Assembly (NCBI RefSeq): GCF_030651755.1
Contig: NZ_JAUSBZ010000121.1
Location: 1 to 64,000, forward strand
Origin: Phenylobacterium sp.
GTDB lineage: Bacteria > Pseudomonadota > Alphaproteobacteria > Caulobacterales > Caulobacteraceae
DNA length: 64,000 bases
Direction: 5' to 3'
The notes under the pieces are model-generated. The model made no database searches, was not told the origin of the DNA, and saw only the letters and a list, made by a program, of their open reading frames with translations. The translations under genes and the position numbers were made by a program. Numbering within the stretch: the stretch's first letter is position 1; the number at the start of each line of letters is the position of its first letter. This document shows positions 52,327 to 59,981 of the stretch, in pieces.

Positions 52327-54159
52327 TCAGCGCTGGCGGGTCTGACGCCGCCATAGGGCCGCATACTCGCCCGCCGCAGCCAGAAGGGCGTCGTGGGTTC
52401 CCCGTTCGACGACGCGGCCCCGGCGCAGCACCACGATCAGGTCGGCGTCAACGATGGTCGAGAGCCTGTGGGCGACCACAAGTGTGGTCCGCCCCGTGCG
52501 CACCTTGCGAAGGGTCGCCTGAATGGCTTCCTCAGTGCGTCCGTCCAGGGCGCTGGTGGCCTCATCCAGGATCAGCAGGCGTGGATCGGCCAGCAGGGCC
52601 CTGGCGATCCCCACCCGCTGGCGTTCGCCCCCAGACAGCTTAAGCCCCCGCTCCCCAACCTGAGTGTCGAGGCCGTCCGGCAGGCCTTCGATGAACGGAC
52701 CCAGTTCCGCCGCCTGGGCGGCCGCCTCGATGTCCGCCGCGCCCGCCTGCGGCCGGCCAAAGGCGATATTGGCCCGCAAGGTGTCGTTGAACAGGGCCAC
52801 ATCCTGGGGCACCAGGGCCACAGCCTGGCGCAAGGCGGTCTGACGGACCTGACGGAGGTCCAGCCCGTCCAGCAGGATCGCGCCCTCCTGAGGGTCGATC
52901 AGGCGCAGGGCCAGGCGCACAGCGGTCGTCTTTCCCGCCCCTGACGGACCGACCAGGGCCACGGTGGCGCCAGGCTCGGCGACGAAGCTGACATCGAGCA
53001 GACCCTGGCTGCGGGCGTCATGGCGGAAACCCACCTCGCGGAATTCCAGCCGGGCGCCGTCCGGCGAGGCGGGCGGCAGGTCCTGGGCCCCGGCCGCATC
53101 AAGGATGTCGGGGGTCCGGCCGGTCAGGGCCACCAGTTGCTCCATGTCGATGAAGGCCTGACGGATCTCGCGATAGTTGAATCCCAGCATGTTGAGCGGC
53201 GCATAGATGCCGATCAGCAGCAGGATGGCCATGGTCACATCGCCGATGCGCATGGTTCCGGCCGCAACCTCAAGGCCGGCCAGGACCGTCATCACCGCCA
53301 GCCCCAGGTTCAGGATGACCGCCTGAGCGCCATTGAGCAGGGAGAGGGAGGTGTTGGCCTTGACCGCGGCCCCGACATAACGGTTCAGCGCCGTGCGATA
53401 GGTGTCCACCGCCCGGGTCTCGGCCCCGAAGGTCTTGACGGTTTCAAAGTTCATCAGGGCGTCCACCGACAGCCCCGCGGCGCTGGCGTCAGCCTCATTG
53501 AGCTCCCGGCGATGGGACAGCCGCCAGTCGGTGATCTTGAAGGTGACCACGGCATAGATGACCACGGTCACAAAGGCCGTGGCGGCGAATCGCCAGTCCA
53601 GCCGCACGATCATCACGCCCATGGCCAGCAGCAGTTCCACCGCCGTCGGGCCGAGATTGAAGACCACGCTGCGGATCAGGAAGTCCGTCGAGCGCGCGCC
53701 CCGCTCGATCACCCGCGCCAGAGTTCCCGTCTGCTTGCTCTGATGAAAGTCCAGGGACAGGGAGACCGCATGGCCAAACCCCTCCACCGCGGCGGTGGCC
53801 ATGGTGGACTGGGACACCGCCGTAAACACCGCATCCCGGGCGAAGGGGGCGCAGGCCGACAGGAGCCGAAGCCCGGCGAAGGCCACCGCCAGGCCCACAA
53901 AGGTCGTTCCGACCACCACCGCGCCGCTGGAGACCGACAGGGTGTTGATCGCCTCCCCCAGCATGACCGGGGCGAGCACGGCGGCCACCTTTCCGATCAG
54001 CACGAGGATGACGGCGGCGGTCAGCCGCAGGCGCAGCTGCGGCGCGCCCGAGCGCATGACCAGGGCCCCGAGGTCGGCCATGGCGGGCCAGAAGCGAAAG
54101 TCGGCGGACACGGCCGGCTCGCCATTGCCCCGCCCTCGGGCGAGTCCTGGGGGATTCAA
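52327..54159 (-). CDS. Atm1-like ABC exporter (half-transporter)
   Basis: The 610-residue protein is a fused permease-ATPase half transporter of the Atm1/heavy-metal tolerance type. Six membrane helices precede the nucleotide-binding domain with Walker A GPSGAGKTT, signature LSGGERQRVGIARALL and Walker B LILDEATSALD. The cavity region has typical sequence GFNYREIRQAFIDMEQLVAL. Such proteins export glutathione-linked sulfur or metal species and aid Fe-S assembly or metal tolerance. It overlaps neither neighbour and faces the RND gene. Confidence 0.9.
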   Translation of the reverse strand: MNPPGLARGRGNGEPAVSADFRFWPAMADLGALVMRSGAPQLRLRLTAAVILVLIGKVAAVLAPVMLGEAINTLSVSSGAVVVGTTFVGLAVAFAGLRLLSACAPFARDAVFTAVSQSTMATAAVEGFGHAVSLSLDFHQSKQTGTLARVIERGARSTDFLIRSVVFNLGPTAVELLLAMGVMIVRLDWRFAATAFVTVVIYAVVTFKITDWRLSHRRELNEADASAAGLSVDALMNFETVKTFGAETRAVDTYRTALNRYVGAAVKANTSLSLLNGAQAVILNLGLAVMTVLAGLEVAAGTMRIGDVTMAILLLIGIYAPLNMLGFNYREIRQAFIDMEQLVALTGRTPDILDAAGAQDLPPASPDGARLEFREVGFRHDARSQGLLDVSFVAEPGATVALVGPSGAGKTTAVRLALRLIDPQEGAILLDGLDLRQVRQTALRQAVALVPQDVALFNDTLRANIAFGRPQAGAADIEAAAQAAELGPFIEGLPDGLDTQVGERGLKLSGGERQRVGIARALLADPRLLILDEATSALDGRTEEAIQATLRKVRTGRTTLVVAHRLSTIVDADLIVVLRRGRVVERGTHDALLAAAGEYAALWRRQTRQR

Positions 54160-54172
54160 GACGCCTCTCCCA

Positions 54173-54967
54173 TCAGTCCAGCAACAGGGTCGACTGCAGA
54201 CCGCCGCCAGGAGTCAGCCAATCGACCCTCAATCCATGGGGTGTCCGCGCCGCGCGAAAAGCGCCGGCGGTGATGGCGGGGGCAGGTGTAGCGTCCACCT
54301 CGGCGCTGAGATCCAGCGACTCCCCCTGAACACGGATCTGGTGCGTTCCCGACGGAACGGGCGCGCCGAAAGGCAGATTGAAGCGCCCCTGGGGGTTGGC
54401 CCGGCCGCTGGTGGAAACAGTGCGGCCGTCGATTCTGACCGACAGGCTGGCGTCCGCCGCGGCGATCCCGGAGATCACCGCCCCGCCCTCTTCGTCGAAA
54501 TCAAAGGCCAGGATGCCCGGAGCCTCGGCGCCCTGGACCACGATGGCGCCCGCTCCGGCTCTCAACAGCACCAGCCGGCCGTCCGGAAGGACCAGCTGAT
54601 AGCCTTCGGCCTGCACCGTGCGGTTGGCGATCGTCATGGACAGGCCGAAGATCTGCGGGGCCGTGCTGGCGTCCAGGGCGATCCGCCAGCCCCCATCCCC
54701 TCCCGCCTCGGCCGTCCGCACCTCCCCGTCCGGCGTCGCCAGGCGCACGCTGGCTCCCGGCGTAGCCTTGCCGATCAGGACCAGCCCCTCAGCCGCGGGA
54801 TCGATCGTCAGGGCCTGGGGCGGCGAAAGATAGGTCGAGCGGGGCGCAGGCTCCCGGTTCAGCGGAGAGCCGGCCCCCACAGGCGCCTCGCCGCAGGCCG
54901 CCAGACCCAGGAGGGCCAGGGTCGGGGCCAGCGCCATCCTGAGGAGGGTTTGCTTGAATCGCATCAT
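54173..54967 (-). CDS. Lipoprotein of unknown function
   Basis: The 264-residue protein has a lipobox (PTLALLGLAACG), so it is lipid-anchored. Beyond that it is rich in beta strands and reads like two bacterial Ig-like domains (LIGKATPGASVRLATPDGEV and ISGIAAADASLSVRIDGRTV). No catalytic motif was recognised. It is upstream of the Atm1-like gene on the same strand (13-base gap) and diverges from the LOG-family gene with overlapping 5' ends. Function unknown. Confidence 0.75.
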   Translation of the reverse strand: MMRFKQTLLRMALAPTLALLGLAACGEAPVGAGSPLNREPAPRSTYLSPPQALTIDPAAEGLVLIGKATPGASVRLATPDGEVRTAEAGGDGGWRIALDASTAPQIFGLSMTIANRTVQAEGYQLVLPDGRLVLLRAGAGAIVVQGAEAPGILAFDFDEEGGAVISGIAAADASLSVRIDGRTVSTSGRANPQGRFNLPFGAPVPSGTHQIRVQGESLDLSAEVDATPAPAITAGAFRAARTPHGLRVDWLTPGGGLQSTLLLD

Positions 54968-55037
54968 GTCAGACCCTAGCTACACAGATTCCCCGGCCCG
55001 CTTGGCGCGCCGACGACGTTCCAGGAGTCAACACCCT

Positions 55038-55646
55038 ATGGGCGCTTCGCCCCCCGCCATCGAGTCTGTCTGTGTCTTCTGCGGCTCTTCCGACGCCGCG
55101 GCCCCCAGCCTGTTGGCTGACGCCGCCGGGCTGGGCCGCGCCCTGGCCGCCGACGGCCGCCGCCTGATCTATGGAGGCGGCGGGGTTGGGCTGATGGGCG
55201 CCTGCGCCCGGGCCGCTCATGAGGCTGGCGGCGACGTGCTGGGGATCATCCCTCAGTTTCTCACCAGCCGTGAGCGGGCCTTGGAGGTGGTGGAGACCAT
55301 CGTCGTGCGCTCCATGCACGAACGTAAGCAGATCATGTTCGAGCGGTCCGACGGCTTTGTCGTCCTGCCGGGCGGCATCGGCACCCTTGAGGAGATCATC
55401 GAGCTGCTGTCGTGGCGCCGGCTCGATCTGCATCGCAAGCCTGTGGTCTTCTACAGCCCCGAAGGATTCTGGGACCCGCTGTTCAAGTTGCTGGAGCATA
55501 CCGTGGCCGCCAACCTCACGCCGGCCGACTTCATGGACAGCTGGGCCGTCGCCGCGAGGGTCGCCGACATCCTGCCGAAGCTGGACGGCCGCCTGACCGT
55601 GGGCGACGCCGAGGACGCCGTCCTGACCACAACCCGGATCACCTGA
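55038..55646 (+). CDS. LOG-family nucleotide phosphoribohydrolase
   Basis: The start at ATG 55038 (MGASPPAIESVCVFCGSS) is chosen over the track start at 54954, because AGGAG lies upstream and the family begins here. The 202-residue protein has GGGGVGLMGACARAA and the signature PGGIGTLEEIIELLSW of LOG (lonely guy) proteins, which hydrolyse cytokinin riboside 5'-phosphates or other nucleotide monophosphates to base and ribose 5-phosphate. In bacteria the physiological substrate is often AMP-like. Confidence 0.92.
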   Translation: MGASPPAIESVCVFCGSSDAAAPSLLADAAGLGRALAADGRRLIYGGGGVGLMGACARAAHEAGGDVLGIIPQFLTSRERALEVVETIVVRSMHERKQIMFERSDGFVVLPGGIGTLEEIIELLSWRRLDLHRKPVVFYSPEGFWDPLFKLLEHTVAANLTPADFMDSWAVAARVADILPKLDGRLTVGDAEDAVLTTTRIT

Positions 55647-55691
55647 CCCCCCGCCGCGGCGCGATGGTCAGCGACTTGTCAGCGCCTGACC

Positions 55692-56117
55692 TCAGTCGTC
55701 GCGGTGAACCCGCTCGCGCCGCTCATGGCGTTCCTGCGCCTCAAGGCTCAGGGTGGCGATGGGGCGAGCCTCAAGACGGGCCAGACCGATGGGTTCGCCG
55801 GTTTCCTCGCAATAGCCGTAGCTGCCATCCTCGATACGGCGAAGGGCCTCGTCGATCTTCGAGATCAACTTGCGCTGGCGGTCCCGGGTGCGCAGCTCCA
55901 GCGCCCGGTCGGTCGCCGACCAGGCCCGGTCGACGTCATCGGGCAGGTTTTCGGTTTCGTTTTGAAGATGAGAAAGGGTCTCCCGGCTCTCCCGGAAAAT
56001 CTCTTCCTTCCAACTCATGAGCTTCAGCCGGAAATACTCGACCTGGCGCTCATTCATGAACTCTTCGTCCTCAGACGGACGATAAGAACTATCTAAAGCC
56101 AAGACAGTGGCCGTCAT
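55692..56117 (-). CDS. dksA: RNA polymerase-binding transcription factor DksA
   Basis: The 141-residue protein has the long coiled-coil tip (MSWKEEIFRESRETLSHLQ, with DDVDRAWSATD) and a C-terminal globular region of DksA. Only one Cys is visible (SYGYCEETGEP), where classical DksA has four zinc-binding Cys; this degenerate site is normal for many alphaproteobacterial DksA proteins. It enters the secondary channel of RNA polymerase with ppGpp to tune rRNA and stress promoters. It is next to the flagellar block on the minus strand. Confidence 0.93.
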   Translation of the reverse strand: MTATVLALDSSYRPSEDEEFMNERQVEYFRLKLMSWKEEIFRESRETLSHLQNETENLPDDVDRAWSATDRALELRTRDRQRKLISKIDEALRRIEDGSYGYCEETGEPIGLARLEARPIATLSLEAQERHERRERVHRDD

Positions 56118-56189
56118 AACGATACCTCACGCCCCTGGACGGTTCCCCGGAACTTGGGAGGCGGCTATATAGCAGAACGCTGCGGACAT

Positions 56190-56648
56190 TCAACGCGACT
56201 CCACCGCCTCACGAAGACCAGCGTTACGCGCCATTTCGAGTTTGGCCAGTTCGACCGCGGCGCGGGTCTCAATCTCATTGAGAACGCCTTCGAGTGCGGC
56301 GTCCTCCGTGGCCGCCCGCTCCTCGCGAACAGCGCGGGTCAGGCGCTCAAGCTGCCCGAGGCTGAGTTCGCCGCTGATCAGGGCCAACTTGACCTCATCA
56401 AGGACATCAAGAATTCGTCCGGCCCGGCTGACCGCTCGACGCCGCCGCTCCAGGGGCCCCCCGGCCTCCTGCAGGGCCAGCAGCGCGCTCAGCCCTCCAA
56501 CGGAGGCCACCGCCGCGGCGGGGCCTGCGGCGGCCGCGGGCGCCGCGCCGCTGGCTGTCGGAATCTGAAATACTCCGTCGCCGGATGCGCCCTTGGCGCG
56601 ACCGGCCCCAGACGTTGATCCTGCAGAACCTGAACCAGTGACCTTCAT
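56190..56648 (-). CDS. fliX: Flagellar assembly regulator FliX
   Basis: The 152-residue protein starts with a Gly/Ser/Ala-rich disordered segment (SGSAGSTSGAGRAKG) and ends in a conserved helical part (RILDVLDEVKLALISGELSL). It matches Caulobacter FliX, the factor that links class II basal-body assembly to FlbD-dependent class III flagellar gene expression. It diverges from flgI; the gap holds a CtrA-type box. It is 72 bases from dksA. Confidence 0.92.
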   Translation of the reverse strand: MKVTGSGSAGSTSGAGRAKGASGDGVFQIPTASGAAPAAAAGPAAAVASVGGLSALLALQEAGGPLERRRRAVSRAGRILDVLDEVKLALISGELSLGQLERLTRAVREERAATEDAALEGVLNEIETRAAVELAKLEMARNAGLREAVESR

Positions 56649-56697
56649 GCGCCCTGCTGCACCGAAACCAAACTGAGGGGACTTTCGGCTCCGCCGC

Positions 56698-56712
56698 TTA
56701 GGGTATGGTTAA
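56698..56712. promoter_or_regulatory. Near-perfect CtrA-type box between fliX and flgI
   Basis: TTAG-N7-TTAA differs from the CtrA consensus TTAA-N7-TTAA at one base. It sits in the 200-base gap between the divergent fliX and flgI genes, where Caulobacter class II flagellar promoters use CtrA. The place and match support a cell-cycle-controlled promoter. Confidence 0.6.
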
Positions 56713-56850
56713 TGCCGGGCAAATTCTGCACCGGTCCGCTCTGACCTCGTCCCACCAACGCACACAGAGCTGTTTTTGTTGGACTTTTTACAGTCGCGCC
56801 CTTGGCATGGGGCTCGCAAGAGCCAGGGCCTGCTTCCCTCGTCCTGGTGA

Positions 56851-57963
56851 GTGTTCATGCCCTACCTCCTGCGCCTCCTCAGCACAGCTCTGGTTTGCCT
56901 TGGCCTCACTGCAGGTCCGGGGCTGGCCAGCTCCCGCATCAAGGACATCGTCGAGTTCGAGGGCGTGCGGGACAATATGCTGGTGGGCTATGGCATCGTC
57001 GTCGGCCTGAATGGCACGGGAGACTCCCTGCGCAATGCGCCCTTCACCCGCCAGAGCCTGGAGGCCATGCTGGAGCGGATGGGGGTCAACACCCGGGACG
57101 CCAATCTCAACACCAAGAACGTGGCCGCCGTCATGGTCACGGCCAGGTTGCCGGCCTTCTCCGCCGCGGGTTCCCCCATCGACGCCACGGTCTCGGCCAT
57201 GGGCGACGCCAAGAGCCTGCAAGGGGGCACTCTCCTGGTGACGCCGTTGCTGGGGGCCGATGGCGAAGCCTATGCGGTCGCCCAGGGCACGGTTCAGACC
57301 GGCTCGGTCTCGGCTGGCGGCGCCTCCGGCACGTCCATTTCCAAGGGCGTTCCCACCGCGGGACGCATCGCCAGCGGCGCCATAGTCGAACGCGAAATCG
57401 GCTTTCAGCTGGCCTCCATGGGGCAGATGCGCATGACCCTGCGCAATCCCGACTTCACCACCTCCCGGCGGATCGCTGAGGCGGTCAATCGCCAATTCCC
57501 TGGGACCGCCCACGCCCAGAACCCCACCATTGTCGCTGTCCGCCCCCCCGCAGGGCACGACATGACCGCCTTCATGGCCCAGATTGAAAACCTGCAGGTC
57601 CAGCCTGACAACGCCGCCAAGGTGGTGATCGACGAGGTGTCTGGGGTCATCGTCATGGGCGAGGCCGTTCGCGTCTCCACCGTCGCCATCGCCCAGGGCA
57701 ACCTGACGATCCGCGTGCAGGAATTCCCCGATGTCGTTCAGCCGGCGCCCTTCGGCCAGGGCCAGACTGTCGTCATCCCCCAGACCGCCGTCGATGTGGA
57801 GGAAGAGCGGGGCCGCCAGTTCCTGACCGTGCGCAACGGCGCCTCCCTCTCCGACCTTGTGGCCGGTCTCAACGCCCTGGGCGTCACGCCGCGGGACATG
57901 ATCTCCATCCTGCAGACCATCAAGGCCGCCGGCGCCCTGCAGGCCGACATCGAGGTGATGTGA
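56851..57963 (+). CDS. flgI: Flagellar P-ring protein FlgI
   Basis: FlgI builds the periplasmic P ring of the flagellar basal body. The 370-residue protein has a signal peptide ([21 protein letters not shown], cleavage after GLA) and typical sequence [47 protein letters not shown] and the C-terminal [28 protein letters not shown]. The GTG at 56851 and ATG at 56857 are both possible starts. It is the first gene of a three-gene class II flagellar operon. Confidence 0.96.
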   Translation: MFMPYLLRLLSTALVCLGLTAGPGLASSRIKDIVEFEGVRDNMLVGYGIVVGLNGTGDSLRNAPFTRQSLEAMLERMGVNTRDANLNTKNVAAVMVTARLPAFSAAGSPIDATVSAMGDAKSLQGGTLLVTPLLGADGEAYAVAQGTVQTGSVSAGGASGTSISKGVPTAGRIASGAIVEREIGFQLASMGQMRMTLRNPDFTTSRRIAEAVNRQFPGTAHAQNPTIVAVRPPAGHDMTAFMAQIENLQVQPDNAAKVVIDEVSGVIVMGEAVRVSTVAIAQGNLTIRVQEFPDVVQPAPFGQGQTVVIPQTAVDVEEERGRQFLTVRNGASLSDLVAGLNALGVTPRDMISILQTIKAAGALQADIEVM

Positions 57964-58283
57964 TGAACGCCCTGTCGCCCATCTCCGCCATCGCCCCCGG
58001 GACCGGCGTCGCGCCCGGGGCTCAGGACACCGCCGCCCTGGCCAAACGCGGTCAGATCCAGAAGACGGCTGAGGACTTCGAGGCCGCATTCCTGTCGATC
58101 ATGATGCAGCAGATGTTCACCGCCACCGAGGTGTCGGCTCCGTTCGGCGGCGGGCAGGCGGAAAACCAGTTCCGCTCCTTCCTCACCGAGGCCTTCGCCC
58201 GGGAGACCACCAAGAGCGGCGGCGTCGGCCTGGCCGACACGGTGGCCCGGGAAATGTTGAAACTACAAGGCCTGGAGGAGTAG
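57963..58283 (+). CDS. cheL: Rod-binding protein, CheL/FlgJ N-terminal type
   Basis: The 106-residue protein starts at ATG 57963, sharing its A with the flgI stop, and holds only the FlgJ N-terminal rod-binding part ([34 protein letters not shown]). The C-terminal muramidase domain of enterobacterial FlgJ is absent. Caulobacter calls this gene cheL. It lies between flgI and flbY. Confidence 0.9.
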   Translation: MNALSPISAIAPGTGVAPGAQDTAALAKRGQIQKTAEDFEAAFLSIMMQQMFTATEVSAPFGGGQAENQFRSFLTEAFARETTKSGGVGLADTVAREMLKLQGLEE

Positions 58284-58288
58284 CCGCC

Positions 58289-58732
58289 ATGGCGATCGCC
58301 GCGACGGACGCGAATGACCGCGTCGAACAGTTGAGCCTGCTGACCGAGCGTCTGACCGAGCTGGTCGCTTTGAGCGCCCAGGCCTTCGAGGACGGACGTC
58401 CCCAACAGGCCGCCGACCAGTTGGAGGAGACCACCCGACTGGCCAATGTCTACCGCCATGAATCAGCGCGGATCCGGGCCAATCCGGAACTGGTGGCGGC
58501 CGCCCCCGTCGTGCTTCGCGCCCGCCTGGTCCGCGCGACCGAGGCCTTTGACGCCGTGCTCGCCCGCCAGGGTCGCGCCATCGCGGCGGCCCGTACCGTC
58601 ACCGAGGGCCTGGTGAGGGCGATCGCTGATGAGGTGGCCGCCCAACGGGGAGAGGCCGCCGGCTATGGTCCTCGATCTGACCAGGCCGTCAACAAGGCCG
58701 CATCCGCCATCACCCTCAACAAGCGCGCCTGA
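58289..58732 (+). CDS. flbY: Flagellar basal-body protein FlbY (FlgN-like)
   Basis: The 147-residue helical protein (RVEQLSLLTERLTELVALSA, ETTRLANVYRHESARIRAN) matches Caulobacter FlbY, a small flagellar protein with a FlgN-like helical pattern. It ends the flgI-cheL-flbY operon, starting 5 bases after cheL. The precise function is not settled; a chaperone-like role is inferred from the fold. Confidence 0.85.
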   Translation: MAIAATDANDRVEQLSLLTERLTELVALSAQAFEDGRPQQAADQLEETTRLANVYRHESARIRANPELVAAAPVVLRARLVRATEAFDAVLARQGRAIAAARTVTEGLVRAIADEVAAQRGEAAGYGPRSDQAVNKAASAITLNKRA

Positions 58733-59046
58733 TTCAAACGCTTGTTTGCCGCGGTGGGTTGGGGCTAGGCTGGACCTGTCGCCGGGGGTTCCGGCGATCT
58801 ACGTTCTCAGGGCGGGGTGTAATTCCCCACCGGCGGTAATGCCGGGTCTCTAACGACCCGGACGAGCCCGCGGGCGCTTGGCGGCTCCATGCCGCCAAGG
58901 ACGAGCAGACCCGGTGTGATCCCGGGGCCGACGGTTAGAGTCCGGTTATGAGAACCGTTGGACGACACCTTGAGGGCGCGTGCGCCCGCATGGTCCGTCC
59001 AGCGCGCCCCTGAGTCGTGGTTCATCCACCCGTCAGGGAAACGACC
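58733..59046. other. Leader region of ribH
   Basis: These 314 bases hold an FMN riboswitch (58803-58955) and, after it, two alternative hairpins: GGGCG...CGCCC at about 58974-58987 and a longer GGGCGCG / CGCGCCC pairing (58974-58980 with 59003-59009). They may act as the expression platform in front of the ribH start. Confidence 0.6.
58803..58955 (+). promoter_or_regulatory. FMN riboswitch (RFN element)
   Basis: The conserved RFN blocks are all present in order: CAGGGCGGGGTG, AATTCCCCACCGGCGGT, AGCCCGCGGGCG, GACCCGGTGTGAT and CCGACGGTTAGAGTCCGG. The closing stem GTTCTC / GAGAAC pairs the ends. Binding of FMN should turn down the downstream ribH. Confidence 0.96.
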
Positions 59047-59541
59047 ATGACCCAAGCCGCCTTTGAACTTCCCACCGCCAACGGCGCTTTCCGCGCCGGC
59101 CGCATCGCCTTTGTCCAGTCCCTCTGGCATCGGCAGATCGTCGATCAGGCCTATGAGGGCTTCCTTGAAGCCATCGCGCAAAAGGGCTTTGGCCCGGAAC
59201 GCATCGACCGTTTCGAGACCCCAGGCGCCTTCGAGATTCCCCTCCATGCCCAAAGCCTGGCGCGCACCGGCCGCTACGCCGCCATCGTCGCGGCGGGTTT
59301 CGTTGTCGACGGGGGCGTTTACCGCCACGATTTCGTCGCCCAGACCGTCATCGCCGCCCTGATGCAGGTGCAATTGGCCACGGAGACGCCGGTCTTCTCC
59401 GTCGTTCTGACCCCGCACCACTTCCATGAGCACAAGGCGCATGAGGACTTTTTCACCGCCCACTTCCGGATCAAGGGCCAGGAGGCCGCCGAGGCCTGCG
59501 CCGGCACGCTGGAAAGCCTCGCCCGCCTGGCCGCGGCGTGA
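59047..59541 (+). CDS. ribH: 6,7-dimethyl-8-ribityllumazine synthase (RibH2 type)
   Basis: RibH condenses the ribityl pyrimidine with butanone phosphate in riboflavin synthesis. ATG 59047 (MTQAAFELPTANGAFRAGR) is 92 bases after the riboswitch; the track start at 59017 is GTG. The 164-residue protein resembles the Brucella RibH2 form: QSLWHRQIVDQAYEGF with Trp in the substrate pocket, GAFEIPLHAQSLARTGRYA, YRHDFVAQTVIAALMQVQL and SVVLTPHHFHEH. It is probably a stand-alone riboswitch-controlled paralogue of a housekeeping RibH elsewhere; the other copy is not in view. Confidence 0.93.
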   Translation: MTQAAFELPTANGAFRAGRIAFVQSLWHRQIVDQAYEGFLEAIAQKGFGPERIDRFETPGAFEIPLHAQSLARTGRYAAIVAAGFVVDGGVYRHDFVAQTVIAALMQVQLATETPVFSVVLTPHHFHEHKAHEDFFTAHFRIKGQEAAEACAGTLESLARLAAA

Positions 59542-59549
59542 GGTCGGTC

Positions 59550-59981
59550 ATGGATCTCCTCGCGCCGCCCCCAGAGGGCTTTGAACCCCATGTCCGCAAG
59601 AGCCCGGTCACCGATCCCTGGGAGCCGCTCTACGCTCGAACGACAGACGATGCTGTCATCCTTGGCCTGCGCGCCGCTCAGCCGCACGCCAATGGCCGCG
59701 GCTTCGTTCATGGCGGTCTCATCTCGGCCCTGGCCGACAACGCCATGGGCTTGTCCTGCGCCCGCAGGCTCGGCGGCGAAGCCTCGCTGATCACGGTGAG
59801 CCTGAGCCTGCACTTCCTCGCCGCCGCCCAGATGGGGCAATGGCTGGCCTTCGAGACCGCCTTCGTGAGGCCCGGCGCAACCCTGTGCTTCGCCCAGGCC
59901 TTCGTCACGGCCGACGGCGCGCCGTGCGCCCGGGCCGACGGGGTGTTCCGGGTGGTCCGGCGGCCGCCTAGCCCAGGCTGA
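59550..59981 (+). CDS. PaaI-family acyl-CoA thioesterase (hotdog fold)
   Basis: ATG 59550 with GAGGT six bases before is preferred over GTG 59538, giving 143 residues. The hotdog core shows FVHGGLISALADNAMGLSC and SLHFLAAAQMGQWLAFETAF, typical of PaaI-like thioesterases, with the catalytic acid region around the ADNAMG helix. It follows ribH by 8 bases and is probably co-transcribed with it, so it may also come under the FMN riboswitch. Substrate unknown. The 3' end overlaps the ABC-F gene stop by 14 bases on the opposite strand. Confidence 0.88.
   Translation: MDLLAPPPEGFEPHVRKSPVTDPWEPLYARTTDDAVILGLRAAQPHANGRGFVHGGLISALADNAMGLSCARRLGGEASLITVSLSLHFLAAAQMGQWLAFETAFVRPGATLCFAQAFVTADGAPCARADGVFRVVRRPPSPG

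Noticed and set aside
53020-54979. Plus ORFs opposite the Atm1-like exporter and the lipoprotein
   Set aside because: They are rich in Arg, Gly and Gln with no signal or domain, and lie over clear minus-strand genes.
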